A stretch of DNA of 64,000 nt from Streptomyces hyaluromycini (GTDB lineage: Bacteria; Actinomycetota; Actinomycetes; Streptomycetales; Streptomycetaceae). The position numbers and the translations under genes are program-made. The notes under the pieces were generated by a model. That model made no database searches and was not told the DNA's origin. It worked only from the letters and a program-made list of their open reading frames with translations. Below, piece by piece: positions 43,782 to 52,350 of this stretch. Position 1 is the first letter of the stretch; each line of letters starts with the position of its first letter. The stretch lies in assembly GCF_002217755.1 (NCBI RefSeq), contig NZ_BCFL01000020.1, positions 62,001 to 126,000 on the forward strand, written 5' to 3'.

Positions 43782-43939
43782 GTCCCCCACCCCCGCTGTG
43801 CATCCCCTGTGCGCGCTGGAGCCTAACCGATGTTCACGGGGAAGGCACGCGCCGCACATCCCTCTCGGTGGCAGGGGGTTCCTCCGGGAGTGTTTGATGG
43901 CGGGAGCACGCTTCAAGCCGGAGGAAACAGGGGGACGCG

Positions 43940-44644
43940 GTGGCCGAGGGACGGGTCGTCGAGGCGGGCGGGAGCGCCCTGGTGGTGCGTCGCAGCCCGC
44001 GGGACCGGACGCGCGCGGCGGTGCTCGTCCTGCACGGCGGCCAGGAGAACGGACGCCGTCCGGTGCGCCCCTGGCAGCCGGCCGCGCTGCGCATGCGCCC
44101 CTTCCTGAGCGCCGCCGCCTCGGTCTCCTCGCCCCGCGACGTGCTGATCGGCCAGGTGCGCTACCGCTATCAGGGCTGGAACGACGCCGCCGACCCGCTC
44201 AAGGACACCCTGCGCGCCCTCGACGAGCTGCGCGGCCTGGCCGGCGACGCGGCCGTGGTGCTGGTCGGCCATTCGATGGGCGGCCGGGCGGCACTGCGCG
44301 CGGCGTCCGACCCCTCGGTGCGCGGCGTGCTCGCACTCGCCCCCTGGTGCCCGCCCGGCGACCCGGTCGACGATCTCACCGGGACACGGATCGTCGTCCT
44401 GCACGGGGACCGTGACCGGACCACCGGCCCCGCCGACTCGGCCGCATACGTACGACAGGCCCGCACGGCCGGTGCACAGGCCGGGATGGTGCTGCTCAGG
44501 GGCGGCGACCACGCGATGCTCCGCCGCAGCCGCGACTGGCACCGCGCCTCCGCCGCCGCCATCAGGCGGTTGCTGCGCCCCGAACGCGACCTGGAGGGGT
44601 GGACGGCCGAGGCCTGCGCGTCGGACGGGCCGCTTCTGCGCTGA
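43940..44644 (+). CDS. Alpha/beta hydrolase
   Basis: The 234-residue protein has VLVLHGGQENGRRP (oxyanion-region strand), VLVGHSMGGRAALRA (nucleophile elbow with Ser in GHSMGG, about residues 110-124), LHGDRDRTTGP (catalytic Asp region) and GGDHAMLRR (catalytic His). It is a compact serine hydrolase of the dienelactone hydrolase/TAP-like type. The GTG has AGGGGGA upstream. It lies 56 bp upstream of the GH5 gene in the same direction. It is cytoplasmic as no signal peptide is present. Confidence 0.88.
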   Translation: MAEGRVVEAGGSALVVRRSPRDRTRAAVLVLHGGQENGRRPVRPWQPAALRMRPFLSAAASVSSPRDVLIGQVRYRYQGWNDAADPLKDTLRALDELRGLAGDAAVVLVGHSMGGRAALRAASDPSVRGVLALAPWCPPGDPVDDLTGTRIVVLHGDRDRTTGPADSAAYVRQARTAGAQAGMVLLRGGDHAMLRRSRDWHRASAAAIRRLLRPERDLEGWTAEACASDGPLLR

Positions 44645-44700
44645 CCCGTGCCCTGGTAGGGTGCCTCGCCCCCACGGGACATCCACCCAGAGGACTGCCG

Positions 44701-46614
44701 ATGCCGATCGCACGATCGTTCCGGATTGTCACGTACCTGACATCCATGTTCCTGGTTCTCACCCTGTTCGGCACGGCCCCGGCCACCGCCGGGCCGCAGT
44801 CCGCCACGGCGGCGCCGGCCGCGTCGGCCGGCGGCACCTGGCAGCCCCCGCTCTCCACCCGGGGCCGTTACATCGTCGACGCGGCCGGCAACCGCTTCCG
44901 CCTCAAGGCCGCCAACTGGGACGGCGCACAAGGTTCCTGGACGGGCAGCGGCAGCATCGACGATCCCGCGAACCACCATGCCGGCCAGGACTCCTACGGC
45001 ATCCCTCTCGGCCTGGACCGCGCACCCCTGTCCCAACTCCTCTCGGACTTCCAGGCACTCGGCATCAACAGCATCCGGCTGCCGTTCTCGAACGAGATGA
45101 TCCATACGACGACTCCGGTGCCGGACGCCGCGGTCACCGCCAATCCGCAGTTGCGCGGCAGGACACCGCTGGAGGTCTACGACGCCGTCGTGACCGCCCT
45201 CACCGGCGCGGGCTTCGCGGTCATCCTCAACAACCACACCAACACCTCCCGTTGGTGCTGCGGCGTCGACGGCAACGAGCGCTGGAACACCGGCCAGTCG
45301 ACCCAGCAGTGGGCCGACGACTGGGTCTTCATGGCCCGCCGCTACGCCGCGAACTCCCGTGTCGTGGGCGCCGATCTCTACAACGAGGTACGCCGGAACG
45401 TGCTCGACGACCCCAACTGGGGCCTGGGCGACGACCACGACTGGTACGCGGCGGCCCAGCTCGCCGCCGACCGCATCCTCACCGAGGCGAACCCGAACCT
45501 CCTCATCGTCATCGAGGGCATCAACTGGACCGGCCTGCCGGTCGACGGACTCCCCCACGGCCGCCCCGTGCTCACCCCCGTGCGCACCCTCTCCAACACC
45601 CTCGTCGACGCCCACAAGCTGGTCTACTCGGCCCATTTCTACGGCTACACCGGTCCCCACCACAGCGGCGCCACCGGCATCGGCGAGACCAGCGACCCCC
45701 GCTACCAGGACCTGAGCCGCGACGATCTCTACCAAGCCCTCGCGGACGAGGCCTTCTTCGTCACCACCGAGGGCAAGCACTACACCGCGCCCGTGTGGGT
45801 CAGCGAGTTCGGCATCGGCGCGAACGAGACGGGCACGGCGGCCCGCACCTGGTTCGGCAACATCACGGACTACTTCGCCGACCACGACGCCGACTTCGCC
45901 TACTGGCCGCTGGTCGGCTGGGAGGGCCACGACGACTGGGCGCTGCTGCGCTACGACACCTCCGGGCACCGGTCCGGCATCCTCGACGGAGGCGACTGGC
46001 GGGCCACCGCCTGGGACCACCTCATGGACTCCGCCGGCCGCACCGGGTACGTCGAGCCGGGGACGACCTGGCGCATGCTGGCCACGGACCACGGCGACCA
46101 GGTCGAGTCCCTGCGGGTGCGGGCGGGCGGCGACTGGGACTCGGGCGCCTACAAGGCGGTCTGCCCGGACGGGCTGCGGCTGATCGGTCTCGCGCACTCC
46201 GGCGGACGCGGACTGTGCACCGACGCGACCGCAGGCGACCTGCGCGCCACGGGCGACACGCAGACGGTGGTCACGGACGAGCGGTACGTCCCGGCGGGCG
46301 GCGACTGGGCCTCCGGGTACACCAAGTACCAGTGCCCGGCGGGCCGGTTCGCGATCGGCTACAGCCGTCGCGGGGAGCGGGTGTCGGCGGTGCTGTGCGC
46401 GTCCGCACGCGTCGCGTTGGGCACGAGCGGCCGCACGGTGTGGTTCGACCGGTCCGACAACCGGCCCGCCGACGGGGCGGGCGACGACTTCGCCTCCGGC
46501 GCCTACAAGGGCCAGTGTGCCGCCGGCGAGTACGTCGCCGGCGTCGCCTTCACCACCCGGGTGGGCAGCACACCGGCTCCCGCCGCCGTGCTGTGCGTCC
46601 CGCTGGCGACCTGA
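44701..46614 (+). CDS. Secreted GH5-family glycoside hydrolase with C-terminal triple-repeat domain
   Basis: The 637-residue protein starts with a signal peptide (ATG with AGAGGAC upstream). Residues about 50-455 form a GH5 barrel: GINSIRLPFSNEM, ILNNHTNTSRWCCG, VVGADLYNEVRRN (acid/base Glu), AHFYGYTGPH and PVWVSEFGIG (nucleophile Glu). This fits a cellulase/endoglucanase-like group. The last 170 residues contain three repeats, each with AGGDWDSGAYKAVCP-like sequence and paired Cys (GGDWASGYTKYQCPAG, GDDFASGAYKGQCAAG). They look like a carbohydrate- or wall-binding module. It probably degrades beta-glucan outside the cell. Confidence 0.9.
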   Translation: MPIARSFRIVTYLTSMFLVLTLFGTAPATAGPQSATAAPAASAGGTWQPPLSTRGRYIVDAAGNRFRLKAANWDGAQGSWTGSGSIDDPANHHAGQDSYGIPLGLDRAPLSQLLSDFQALGINSIRLPFSNEMIHTTTPVPDAAVTANPQLRGRTPLEVYDAVVTALTGAGFAVILNNHTNTSRWCCGVDGNERWNTGQSTQQWADDWVFMARRYAANSRVVGADLYNEVRRNVLDDPNWGLGDDHDWYAAAQLAADRILTEANPNLLIVIEGINWTGLPVDGLPHGRPVLTPVRTLSNTLVDAHKLVYSAHFYGYTGPHHSGATGIGETSDPRYQDLSRDDLYQALADEAFFVTTEGKHYTAPVWVSEFGIGANETGTAARTWFGNITDYFADHDADFAYWPLVGWEGHDDWALLRYDTSGHRSGILDGGDWRATAWDHLMDSAGRTGYVEPGTTWRMLATDHGDQVESLRVRAGGDWDSGAYKAVCPDGLRLIGLAHSGGRGLCTDATAGDLRATGDTQTVVTDERYVPAGGDWASGYTKYQCPAGRFAIGYSRRGERVSAVLCASARVALGTSGRTVWFDRSDNRPADGAGDDFASGAYKGQCAAGEYVAGVAFTTRVGSTPAPAAVLCVPLAT

Positions 46615-46704
46615 GCGGGTCCGTCACCGGCCCACTGCTCCGGGCACCTCACCACCCACCGACTCTCCCCGCACACAGCTACCGGACCGGAGCAGCCGAT
46701 GCGT

Positions 46705-47532
46705 TCAGGGCACGCGTGCCAGTTCGTCGTGGTGCGGTGGTGTGCCGGGGTTCTCGGCGGTGGCCTTGAGGATGGACTGCTGGAGGCGGCGCAGGCGTGC
46801 CGACGGCTCCATTCCCTGGTCCCTGACGAGGAGGGTGCGCAGCCGCTGGTAGACGAGGAGGGCCTCGCCGCGCCGGCCCGAGCGGTAGAGGGCGAGCATG
46901 AACTGCGCGTGCAGGTTCTCGTGGGAGTGGTAGCGGCTGGTCAGGACGGTGAGTTCGGCGAGCAGTTCGCGGTGCCTGCCGAGCCGGAGGTCGGCCTCGA
47001 TGCGCTGGTCCAGCGCGCACAGCCGGCTCTCCTCCAGCCGCCGCGCCTCCATGCCCAGATGGTCCCCGGTGGGCACGTCGGCGAAGGGCGGGCCGTTCCA
47101 CAGGTCGAGCGCCCGGCGCAGGGTGCTGGAGGCGTCGGCGAAGTTCCCGTCGTCCATGGCGCGGCCGCCCTGTTCGCGCAGCCGGTCGAACTCCCGGACG
47201 TCGCTGGAGCCGCCTCCGGCGGCGAGCAGATAGCCGCCCGGCAGGGTCACCAGCACGTCCTTGGCGGAGCCGGCGGCCGCGTCCTCGGGATCCGGACCCC
47301 CCAGCGCCGTCGCGATGAGCTCCCTGAGCTGGAGCACGTAGGTCTGCAGGGTGGTGCGGGCACTGCGCGGTGGAGTGCCCGCCCAGAGTTCCTCGATCAG
47401 GGTCGGGACGGACACCAGCTGGTCCGCGCGCAGGGCCAGCAGGGCCAGCACCTGGCGGGGCTTCGGTGCGGTCGGCGCGATGGAGGCCCCGTTCTCCCGC
47501 ACGTTCAGTGCACCCAGCAGACCGATGTCCAC
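46705..47532 (-). CDS. SARP-family pathway regulator (copy 1)
   Basis: The 275-residue protein is a short SARP. An OmpR-like DNA-binding domain (ALNVRENGASIAPTAPKPRQ, about residues 8-95) is followed by a BTAD domain (about 110-250, with EESRLCALDQRIEADLRLGR). It is the same type as ActII-ORF4 or RedD, activators of biosynthetic clusters that bind direct heptamer repeats. It is clearly paralogous to the SARP at 50558-51382. I choose the GTG at 47532 (GGGAGAC upstream); a GTG at 47562 would be leaderless from the promoter seen. It lies in the butyrolactone locus and is probably a target of the receptors. Confidence 0.92.
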   Translation of the reverse strand: MDIGLLGALNVRENGASIAPTAPKPRQVLALLALRADQLVSVPTLIEELWAGTPPRSARTTLQTYVLQLRELIATALGGPDPEDAAAGSAKDVLVTLPGGYLLAAGGGSSDVREFDRLREQGGRAMDDGNFADASSTLRRALDLWNGPPFADVPTGDHLGMEARRLEESRLCALDQRIEADLRLGRHRELLAELTVLTSRYHSHENLHAQFMLALYRSGRRGEALLVYQRLRTLLVRDQGMEPSARLRRLQQSILKATAENPGTPPHHDELARVP

Positions 47533-47568
47533 ACGCGTCTCCCTGGTCCTCTCATCTGACACTCCGCC

Positions 47569-47597
47569 AGTAGAAAACAGCATGGACAGTCTGTCAA
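47569..47597 (-). promoter_or_regulatory. Promoter/receptor site of SARP copy 1
   Basis: On the minus strand TTGACA (47597-47592) and TCTACT (47574-47569) are spaced 17 bp. The spacer shares most bases with the SARP copy 2 promoter (GTCC-TGC-GTTT). On the plus strand AAAACA-N8-AGTCTG matches the half-site layout of the ARE-like elements before SARP copy 2, in degenerate form. Confidence 0.65.
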
Positions 47598-47664
47598 TAG
47601 ACCAGTGGCCGGACCGCTTCCAACGGACCGCCGGAGAACGGTGACGACGCTCCGCCCACCCCTG

Positions 47665-47709
47665 CCGGTCGCCGAAGTGCCAGCACAGCGCCACTGCTTC
47701 GGCGACCGG
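47665..47709. terminator. Large hairpin between EamA and SARP genes
   Basis: CCGGTCGCCGAAG and CTTCGGCGACCGG form a perfect 13-bp stem with a 19-nt loop. It lies about 108 bp after the EamA stop and before the SARP copy 1 promoter. It probably terminates EamA transcription. Confidence 0.7.
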
Positions 47710-47816
47710 GAGGGCGGTCCGGACCCGATCGAGTCATTCGATGCGGCCACCGAATCAGGCGGGATCCCATCTTCGGCAACAGCATTAAACAGACCATCCG
47801 GTCGGTTACTTGACTG

Positions 47817-48797
47817 TCACTCGTGCCGGGTGCCCCGACCGCGGCTGCCGACGGGGACGGCGAGGAGCACGATGCCGAGCGCCAGCACCGCCAGTCCGCA
47901 CCAGGAGACGCCCGGCAGGCGCTCGCCCAGGACCGCGACCCCCAGGACCGCGGCCACGGCCGGCTCGGCCAGTGTCAGGGTCGTCGCGGTCTGGGGGGCG
48001 GTGCGGCGCAGGCCGTGCCCGAACAGGCGGTAGCAGAGGAAGGTGGTGACCGCGCCGAGGTACAGGACGACCAGCGCGCCCCGCACCGTCAGCAGTCCGC
48101 CACCGGCACTCCACAGCACCACCGGCAGCACGAGCAGTGCCGCTCCCCCGAACATCACGCCCAGCACGGCGCCGGAGGCATGTCCGTGGGCGATGAGCCG
48201 CCCGCCGACCAGGGCGTACACCGCGTACGACAGTCCCGCGAGGCCGGCCGACACGACACCGAGGACGTCCACGGGGGCGCCGTCGCCGGCCAGCCCCGGC
48301 CCGAGGACGAGCACCGTGCAGCCGAGGACGGCGGCCGCGGTCGCGGTGGCCCAGCGGGCCGAGGGGCGGGACCGGCTGGTGAACCAGGCGAGGAGGCCGG
48401 CGAAGACGGGGGCGCCGCCGAGCGCGATCACGGTGGCCACCGCCACGCCCGTGCGGGCCACGGCGGGGTAGAAGGCGAGCGGGTACCCGGCCACCGCGAG
48501 GGTGCCGAGGGCGAGCAGCCGGCGCTCGCCGCCGGTGCAGGCCCCTGGCAGGGAGCGGCTGCCGGGTGCGGTCAGGAACAGCAGCAGACCGCCGAGGACC
48601 AGGCCGGCGGCGCCGATGGCCGCGGCCGGCACTCCGGCGGGGGCGAGGGAGCTCGCGGTCCCGGTGGTGCCCCACAGCACGGCGGCCGTGAGGATCGGGA
48701 GCGGCCCGGCGAACGGGCCTGCGTGGCGGGGACGCGGGCGCGCGGAGGCAGCTCCGCCGAGCGCGCGGGAAGGGCGGGATGAGGTGTCGTTCGGCAC
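47817..48797 (-). CDS. EamA-family exporter
   Basis: The 326-residue protein has a 40-residue polar N-terminus and ten hydrophobic helices with two EamA repeats (PILTAAVLWGTTGTASSLAP; VSAGLAGLSYAVYALVGGRL; LAEPAVAAVLGVAVLGERLP). Drug/metabolite transporters of this group export amino acids or small metabolites. The GTG at 48797 has GGAAG nine bases upstream; an earlier start at 48854 is possible. Its place between two SARPs in the butyrolactone locus hints at export of a signal or product, which is inference. Confidence 0.87.
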   Translation of the reverse strand: MPNDTSSRPSRALGGAASARPRPRHAGPFAGPLPILTAAVLWGTTGTASSLAPAGVPAAAIGAAGLVLGGLLLFLTAPGSRSLPGACTGGERRLLALGTLAVAGYPLAFYPAVARTGVAVATVIALGGAPVFAGLLAWFTSRSRPSARWATATAAAVLGCTVLVLGPGLAGDGAPVDVLGVVSAGLAGLSYAVYALVGGRLIAHGHASGAVLGVMFGGAALLVLPVVLWSAGGGLLTVRGALVVLYLGAVTTFLCYRLFGHGLRRTAPQTATTLTLAEPAVAAVLGVAVLGERLPGVSWCGLAVLALGIVLLAVPVGSRGRGTRHE

Positions 48798-49255
48798 AGT
48801 CGTGAACTTCCGTCGTCGAATACCGTCTGCGGACTGGTTTCGATACGGGCGCACGACGCAGGCCCCGGGCCGCCTCGGAGGCAGGGCCGGGAGCGTGGGT
48901 TCGAGCCGTCAGCGGGTGCGCCCGGTCAGGCGCAGAGCGGCGGCAGAACGACGTGCCAGTAGGTGTTCACGGAAGGATCCTACCGGGGCGGCCCGCCGGC
49001 GGGCGCCGACCGGTCCTGTCGGTTCCGTGATCATCGGCGGCCGTCCGCCGCACGTCAATGACATGGTCGACGTCACTTGTCGTATGGTTCGACCAAGTTT
49101 TGGCCAACGTGCGTCGATATCGTTTCCCGGCACCTGCCCGTGGGAGAGACTCACCCGCGGAGGGGGGACGAGCACGTCCGTTTCACGCCGGACGTGCCAT
49201 CCCGCAGTGTCGCGCCGCTTTGGGGAAGGCGGCGAGCAGACAAGCGGAGGAATGC
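48798..49255. other. Divergent promoter region with inverted repeat
   Basis: This 458-bp space separates the EamA and FAD-oxidoreductase genes. GGTCGA (49065-49070) and TCGACC (49089-49094) form an inverted repeat within an AT-richer patch that includes GTCGTATGG. It may be a promoter/operator for the oxidoreductase. I see no gene. Confidence 0.45.
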
Positions 49256-50527
49256 ATGACGCAGTCGCTTCCGGGGCAGCGCCCTGCCCAGGAGCAGACG
49301 TTCGCCGGACACGGGCGGCCACCCGTCGTCGTGATCGGTGCCGGGCCGTACGGACTGTCGGTGGCCGCCCACCTGCGGGCGGCGGGGGCACCGGTCCGCG
49401 TCTTCGGTGACGTGATGGGCAGCTGGCGGCACGCCATGGCCACCGGGATGTACCTGAAATCGACGCCGGACGCGACCGACCTGTCGGCGCCGGAGCCCGG
49501 CGGCCGGCTGGCGGACTTCCGGCGCGCGCAGAGCGAGCCGGAACTGACCGAGCTGACACCGATCCCGTGCGATGTCTTCGTGCGGTACGGGCAGTGGTTC
49601 CAGAAGCGGTACGTCGGTGAGGTCGAACCGGCCCGGGTGACGGCGGTCGAGCGGCCGGCGGACGGCCCCGGTTTCGTCGTCCGGCTGGACGACGGGAAGG
49701 AGATGGCGGCCTCGGCCGTCGTGGTGGCGACCGGCCTGAACGGTCTCGCCCATGTCCCGGACGAGCTGCGGCAGCTCGCCCCCGAGGGGCCGGGCCCGCG
49801 GGCGCTCGTGTCGCACACCAGCCACCACACGGATCTGTCCATGTACGCGGGGCGGCGGGTGGCCGTCATCGGCGGTGGCCAGTCGGCGCTGGAGAGCGCC
49901 GCGCTGCTGCACGAGGCGGGCGCCGAGGCGCAGGTTCTGGTGCGCGAGCGGACGGTGCTGTGGGGCATGACGCCCGACCTGGCCCGGCCCTGGACGCAGC
50001 GGGTGGCCAAGCCTGCCTCGCCGCTCGGCACGGGCTGGATCCTGGCCGCGGTCTGCGCGTCGCCCGGTGGTGTGCGGTGGCTGCCCGCGCCGGCCCGGCT
50101 GCTGCTGTTCCGGCGGGCGCTCGGGCCGTCGGGCGGCTGGTGGCTGCGGGAGCGGGTGGAGGGTGTCGTACCGGTGCACACCGAGCGCCGGGTCACGGGG
50201 GCCGTGGTGCGCGGCCCGGAGGTGCGCCTGGATGTCGCCGGTCCCGGGGGCGAGCGCGAGTCCCTCGCCGTCGACCATGTGCTCGCGGCCACCGGCTACC
50301 GGCTGGACCTGGACGCCCTGCCGTTCCTGTCTCCCACGGTGCGGCGCGCCGTGGCGTGCGTGCCGGGCTCGAACGCCCCCGCACTGCGGGGGACGTTCGA
50401 GTCGTCGGTGCCCGGCCTGTACTTCACCGGTTCGCTCGCGGCGCCGATGTTCGGGCCGATGATGCGGTTCGTGGCGGGCACGGAGTTCGCCGCCGTCCGC
50501 ATCGCCCGGCACGCCGCGGCCGGCTGA
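49256..50527 (+). CDS. FAD/NAD(P)-binding oxidoreductase
   Basis: The 423-residue protein has two dinucleotide folds: VVVIGAGPYGLSVAAHLRA (about 23-41) for FAD and VAVIGGGQSALESAALLHE (about 202-220) for NAD(P)H. The C-terminal AATGYRLDLDALPFL motif is that of flavin-dependent N-hydroxylases and class B monooxygenases. The closest type is the N-hydroxylating/flavoprotein monooxygenase group. GGAGGAA precedes the ATG. It lies inside the butyrolactone regulatory block, convergent with SARP copy 2. It could modify the signal or act as a biosynthetic tailoring enzyme; no evidence chooses. Confidence 0.85.
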   Translation: MTQSLPGQRPAQEQTFAGHGRPPVVVIGAGPYGLSVAAHLRAAGAPVRVFGDVMGSWRHAMATGMYLKSTPDATDLSAPEPGGRLADFRRAQSEPELTELTPIPCDVFVRYGQWFQKRYVGEVEPARVTAVERPADGPGFVVRLDDGKEMAASAVVVATGLNGLAHVPDELRQLAPEGPGPRALVSHTSHHTDLSMYAGRRVAVIGGGQSALESAALLHEAGAEAQVLVRERTVLWGMTPDLARPWTQRVAKPASPLGTGWILAAVCASPGGVRWLPAPARLLLFRRALGPSGGWWLRERVEGVVPVHTERRVTGAVVRGPEVRLDVAGPGGERESLAVDHVLAATGYRLDLDALPFLSPTVRRAVACVPGSNAPALRGTFESSVPGLYFTGSLAAPMFGPMMRFVAGTEFAAVRIARHAAAG

Positions 50528-50557
50528 GCAGGTCGCCGGCCGATCCGGGCGGGCCCG

Positions 50558-51382
50558 TCAGCCGATCCGGGCGAGCGGGTCCGCCGTACCGGGCGCCGGG
50601 GTGTCGTCGTCGGGGGCCGCCAGCACCGACTGCCGTATTCTGCCCAGCGCGGCCGAGGGCTCCAGTCCCTGGTCGCGCACCAGGGTGGTGCGCAGTCGCT
50701 GGTAGGCGTCGAGGGCGTCGCTCCGGCGGCCCGAGCGGTGCAGGGCGAGCATGAGCTGGCCGCACAGGCTCTCGTGGGTGGGGTGGCGGGCGGCCAGTAC
50801 GGTGAGTTCGGGGATCAGCTCGCGGTGCCGGCCGAGCCGGAGGTCGGCCTCGATGCGCTGGTCCAGCGCACACAGCCGGCTCTCCTCCAGTCCACGGATC
50901 CGGGCGTGCAGATACTCCCCCGCGGAGATGTCGGCCAGGGCCGGGCCCCGCCACAGGCCGAGCGCGGCGCGCAGCAGCCGGGCGGCCTCGCGCTGGTCCC
51001 CGGCCTCCCTCGTCCGGTAGCCGGTGCCGGCGATCCGCTCGAACTCCCGGACGTCGCTGGCGCCTTCACCGCTGTCGAGCAGATAGCCGCCGGGTACGGT
51101 ACGCAGGACCGTCTTGGCGGTGCGCGCGCCCGTGCCGTCACCGGCCGCCGCGAGCGCCGAGGCGATGAGGTCGCGCAGGTGCATGATGTACGTCTGCAGG
51201 GTGGGGCGTGCGCTGCGCGGTGCCTGTCGCCCCCAGAGTTCCTCGGTCAGCGTCCCGACGGTCACCGCCCGGTCGGCGTGCAGCGCGAGCACGGCGAGCA
51301 CCTGACGCGGCTTGGGTGCGGTCGGGATGATGGGGACGCCGTTCTCACGCACGTCGAGAGCGCCGAGTATGCCGATGTCCAT
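50558..51382 (-). CDS. SARP-family pathway regulator (copy 2)
   Basis: The 274-residue protein has an OmpR-like DNA-binding domain (MDIGILGALDVRENGVPIIP, then TAPKPRQVLAVLALHAD) and a BTAD domain with EESRLCALDQRIEADLRLGR and RSGRRSDALDAYQRLRTTLV. Several stretches are identical to SARP copy 1, so the two arose by duplication within the locus. AGAGGGAC precedes the ATG. Its promoter carries an ARE-like inverted repeat and a palindrome over the -35, so it is the likeliest direct target of the ScbR-type receptors, and presumably activates a biosynthetic cluster. Confidence 0.93.
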   Translation of the reverse strand: MDIGILGALDVRENGVPIIPTAPKPRQVLAVLALHADRAVTVGTLTEELWGRQAPRSARPTLQTYIMHLRDLIASALAAAGDGTGARTAKTVLRTVPGGYLLDSGEGASDVREFERIAGTGYRTREAGDQREAARLLRAALGLWRGPALADISAGEYLHARIRGLEESRLCALDQRIEADLRLGRHRELIPELTVLAARHPTHESLCGQLMLALHRSGRRSDALDAYQRLRTTLVRDQGLEPSAALGRIRQSVLAAPDDDTPAPGTADPLARIG

Positions 51383-51439
51383 GCCGTCCCTCTGCTCGTC
51401 CGCCGCCGTGGGTGGTGCGGGGCGGCTCCTGGGCCCCCG

Positions 51440-51471
51440 AGTCAAAAACGGCACGGGCGGTTTGTCAAACC
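51440..51471 (-). promoter_or_regulatory. Promoter and ARE-like operator of SARP copy 2
   Basis: On the minus strand TTGACA (51468-51463) and TTGACT (51445-51440) are 17 bp apart. The palindrome GGTTTG-T-CAAACC (51459-51471) covers the -35. AAAACG-N8-GGTTTG (51445-51464) has the same half-site spacing as the element at 52319-52338. Both arrangements suggest repression by a butyrolactone-receptor-type TetR protein. Confidence 0.75.
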
Positions 51472-52133
51472 GAACTCCGGCCGGTTGGCGTGCTCTTGAC
51501 CCGCGTCCAGGGGTCGGAGCAGGAATCGGAGAGCCCAACGCCTGTGAACTGGTCGCTGTGCGCCGCGAGTTGGGGAAGTACCAGGGACCAGAACTGCTCG
51601 ACGTGGCGGGGTGAGATCCGGTCGCGGTCCTCCGCGCCGAGCACTTCGAAGCCGACCGTCGCGGCGACTATCACCGCGGCCACCCGGTCCGGTGACACCC
51701 CTTCGGCCAGCTCTCCCGCACGCTGCGCGCGCAGCAGTTCCTCGCACACCCAGGCACGCCACCAGCAGCCGAACCCCATGGCGTTCTTGCGGGAGGGATC
51801 GACGCTCAGTTTGAATCCGGCGCGGACGACGACGTCGGCCGCGACCGCGCCCAGGACTTCCCGGGTGACCGTGACCAGCAGGTGCAGTGCGGAGGCGGCC
51901 GACGGCCGCCGGTCGGCTACCAGTTGCTCGACGGACCGCCGGGCCGCGCTCTCCACCTCGATCGCGAGGGCGTCCTTGTTGGGAAAGTGGAAGTGCAGCG
52001 CTCCGGCGCTCACTCCGGCCCGCCGGCTGATCGCGGGCAGCGAGGACAGCGCGTACCCGTCGGCGGCGAAGATCTCTGCGGCGGCAAGAACGAGGGCCTG
52101 GCGGGTTCGGGCCGCCCGGAGCTGCTTGACCAT
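51465..52133 (-). CDS. TetR-family butyrolactone receptor homologue (pseudo-receptor type)
   Basis: The 222-residue protein has the N-terminal pattern of the ScbR/ArpA family: RAARTRQALVLAAAEIFAAD, then ISRRAGVSAGALHFHFPNKD (about residues 6-52). The ligand domain includes a Trp-rich segment GFGCWWRAWVCEELL, like the Trp that caps the ligand in CprB/ArpA. Its divergence from the second receptor suggests a ScbR2/BarB-like pseudo-receptor, which often binds antibiotics instead of butyrolactone. GGGGGAC precedes the ATG. Its 217-bp upstream region holds two ARE-like inverted repeats. Confidence 0.85.
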   Translation of the reverse strand: MVKQLRAARTRQALVLAAAEIFAADGYALSSLPAISRRAGVSAGALHFHFPNKDALAIEVESAARRSVEQLVADRRPSAASALHLLVTVTREVLGAVAADVVVRAGFKLSVDPSRKNAMGFGCWWRAWVCEELLRAQRAGELAEGVSPDRVAAVIVAATVGFEVLGAEDRDRISPRHVEQFWSLVLPQLAAHSDQFTGVGLSDSCSDPWTRVKSTPTGRSSV

Positions 52134-52221
52134 CGCGTCCCCCTGTTGATCCGGGCGAATCCGGAATTCGGGCGGTCCGATTCCTCCCTGGGCCGACAGC
52201 ATTCCGATTCGAGAACCTTAG

Positions 52222-52245
52222 CAAACAGCATGACTAGTAGGTTTG
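52222..52245. promoter_or_regulatory. ARE-like inverted repeat (CAAAC-N14-GTTTG)
   Basis: CAAAC (52222-52226) and GTTTG (52241-52245) form a 24-bp inverted repeat about 90 bp upstream of the pseudo-receptor start, overlapping a TAAGGT -10-like hexamer on the minus strand. CAAACAGCATG is shared with the site before SARP copy 1. Confidence 0.6.
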
Positions 52246-52318
52246 TCGGCGCTCGGGGCCCGCTCGGGCTGCTCCGGAGGTCCTCGCACGCCTCCCGAGG
52301 CACGGCCTCGGGGCGTAA

Positions 52319-52338
52319 CAAACCAGGAAGGCGGTTTG
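52319..52338. promoter_or_regulatory. ARE-like inverted repeat (CAAACC-N8-GGTTTG)
   Basis: Perfect 6-bp arms CAAACC and GGTTTG are separated by 8 bp. It stands 13 bp after the stop of the ScbR-like gene and about 185 bp before the pseudo-receptor start. It is the most symmetric of the receptor-type sites in the locus. Confidence 0.7.
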
Positions 52339-52350
52339 GTTCGAGGCTGG

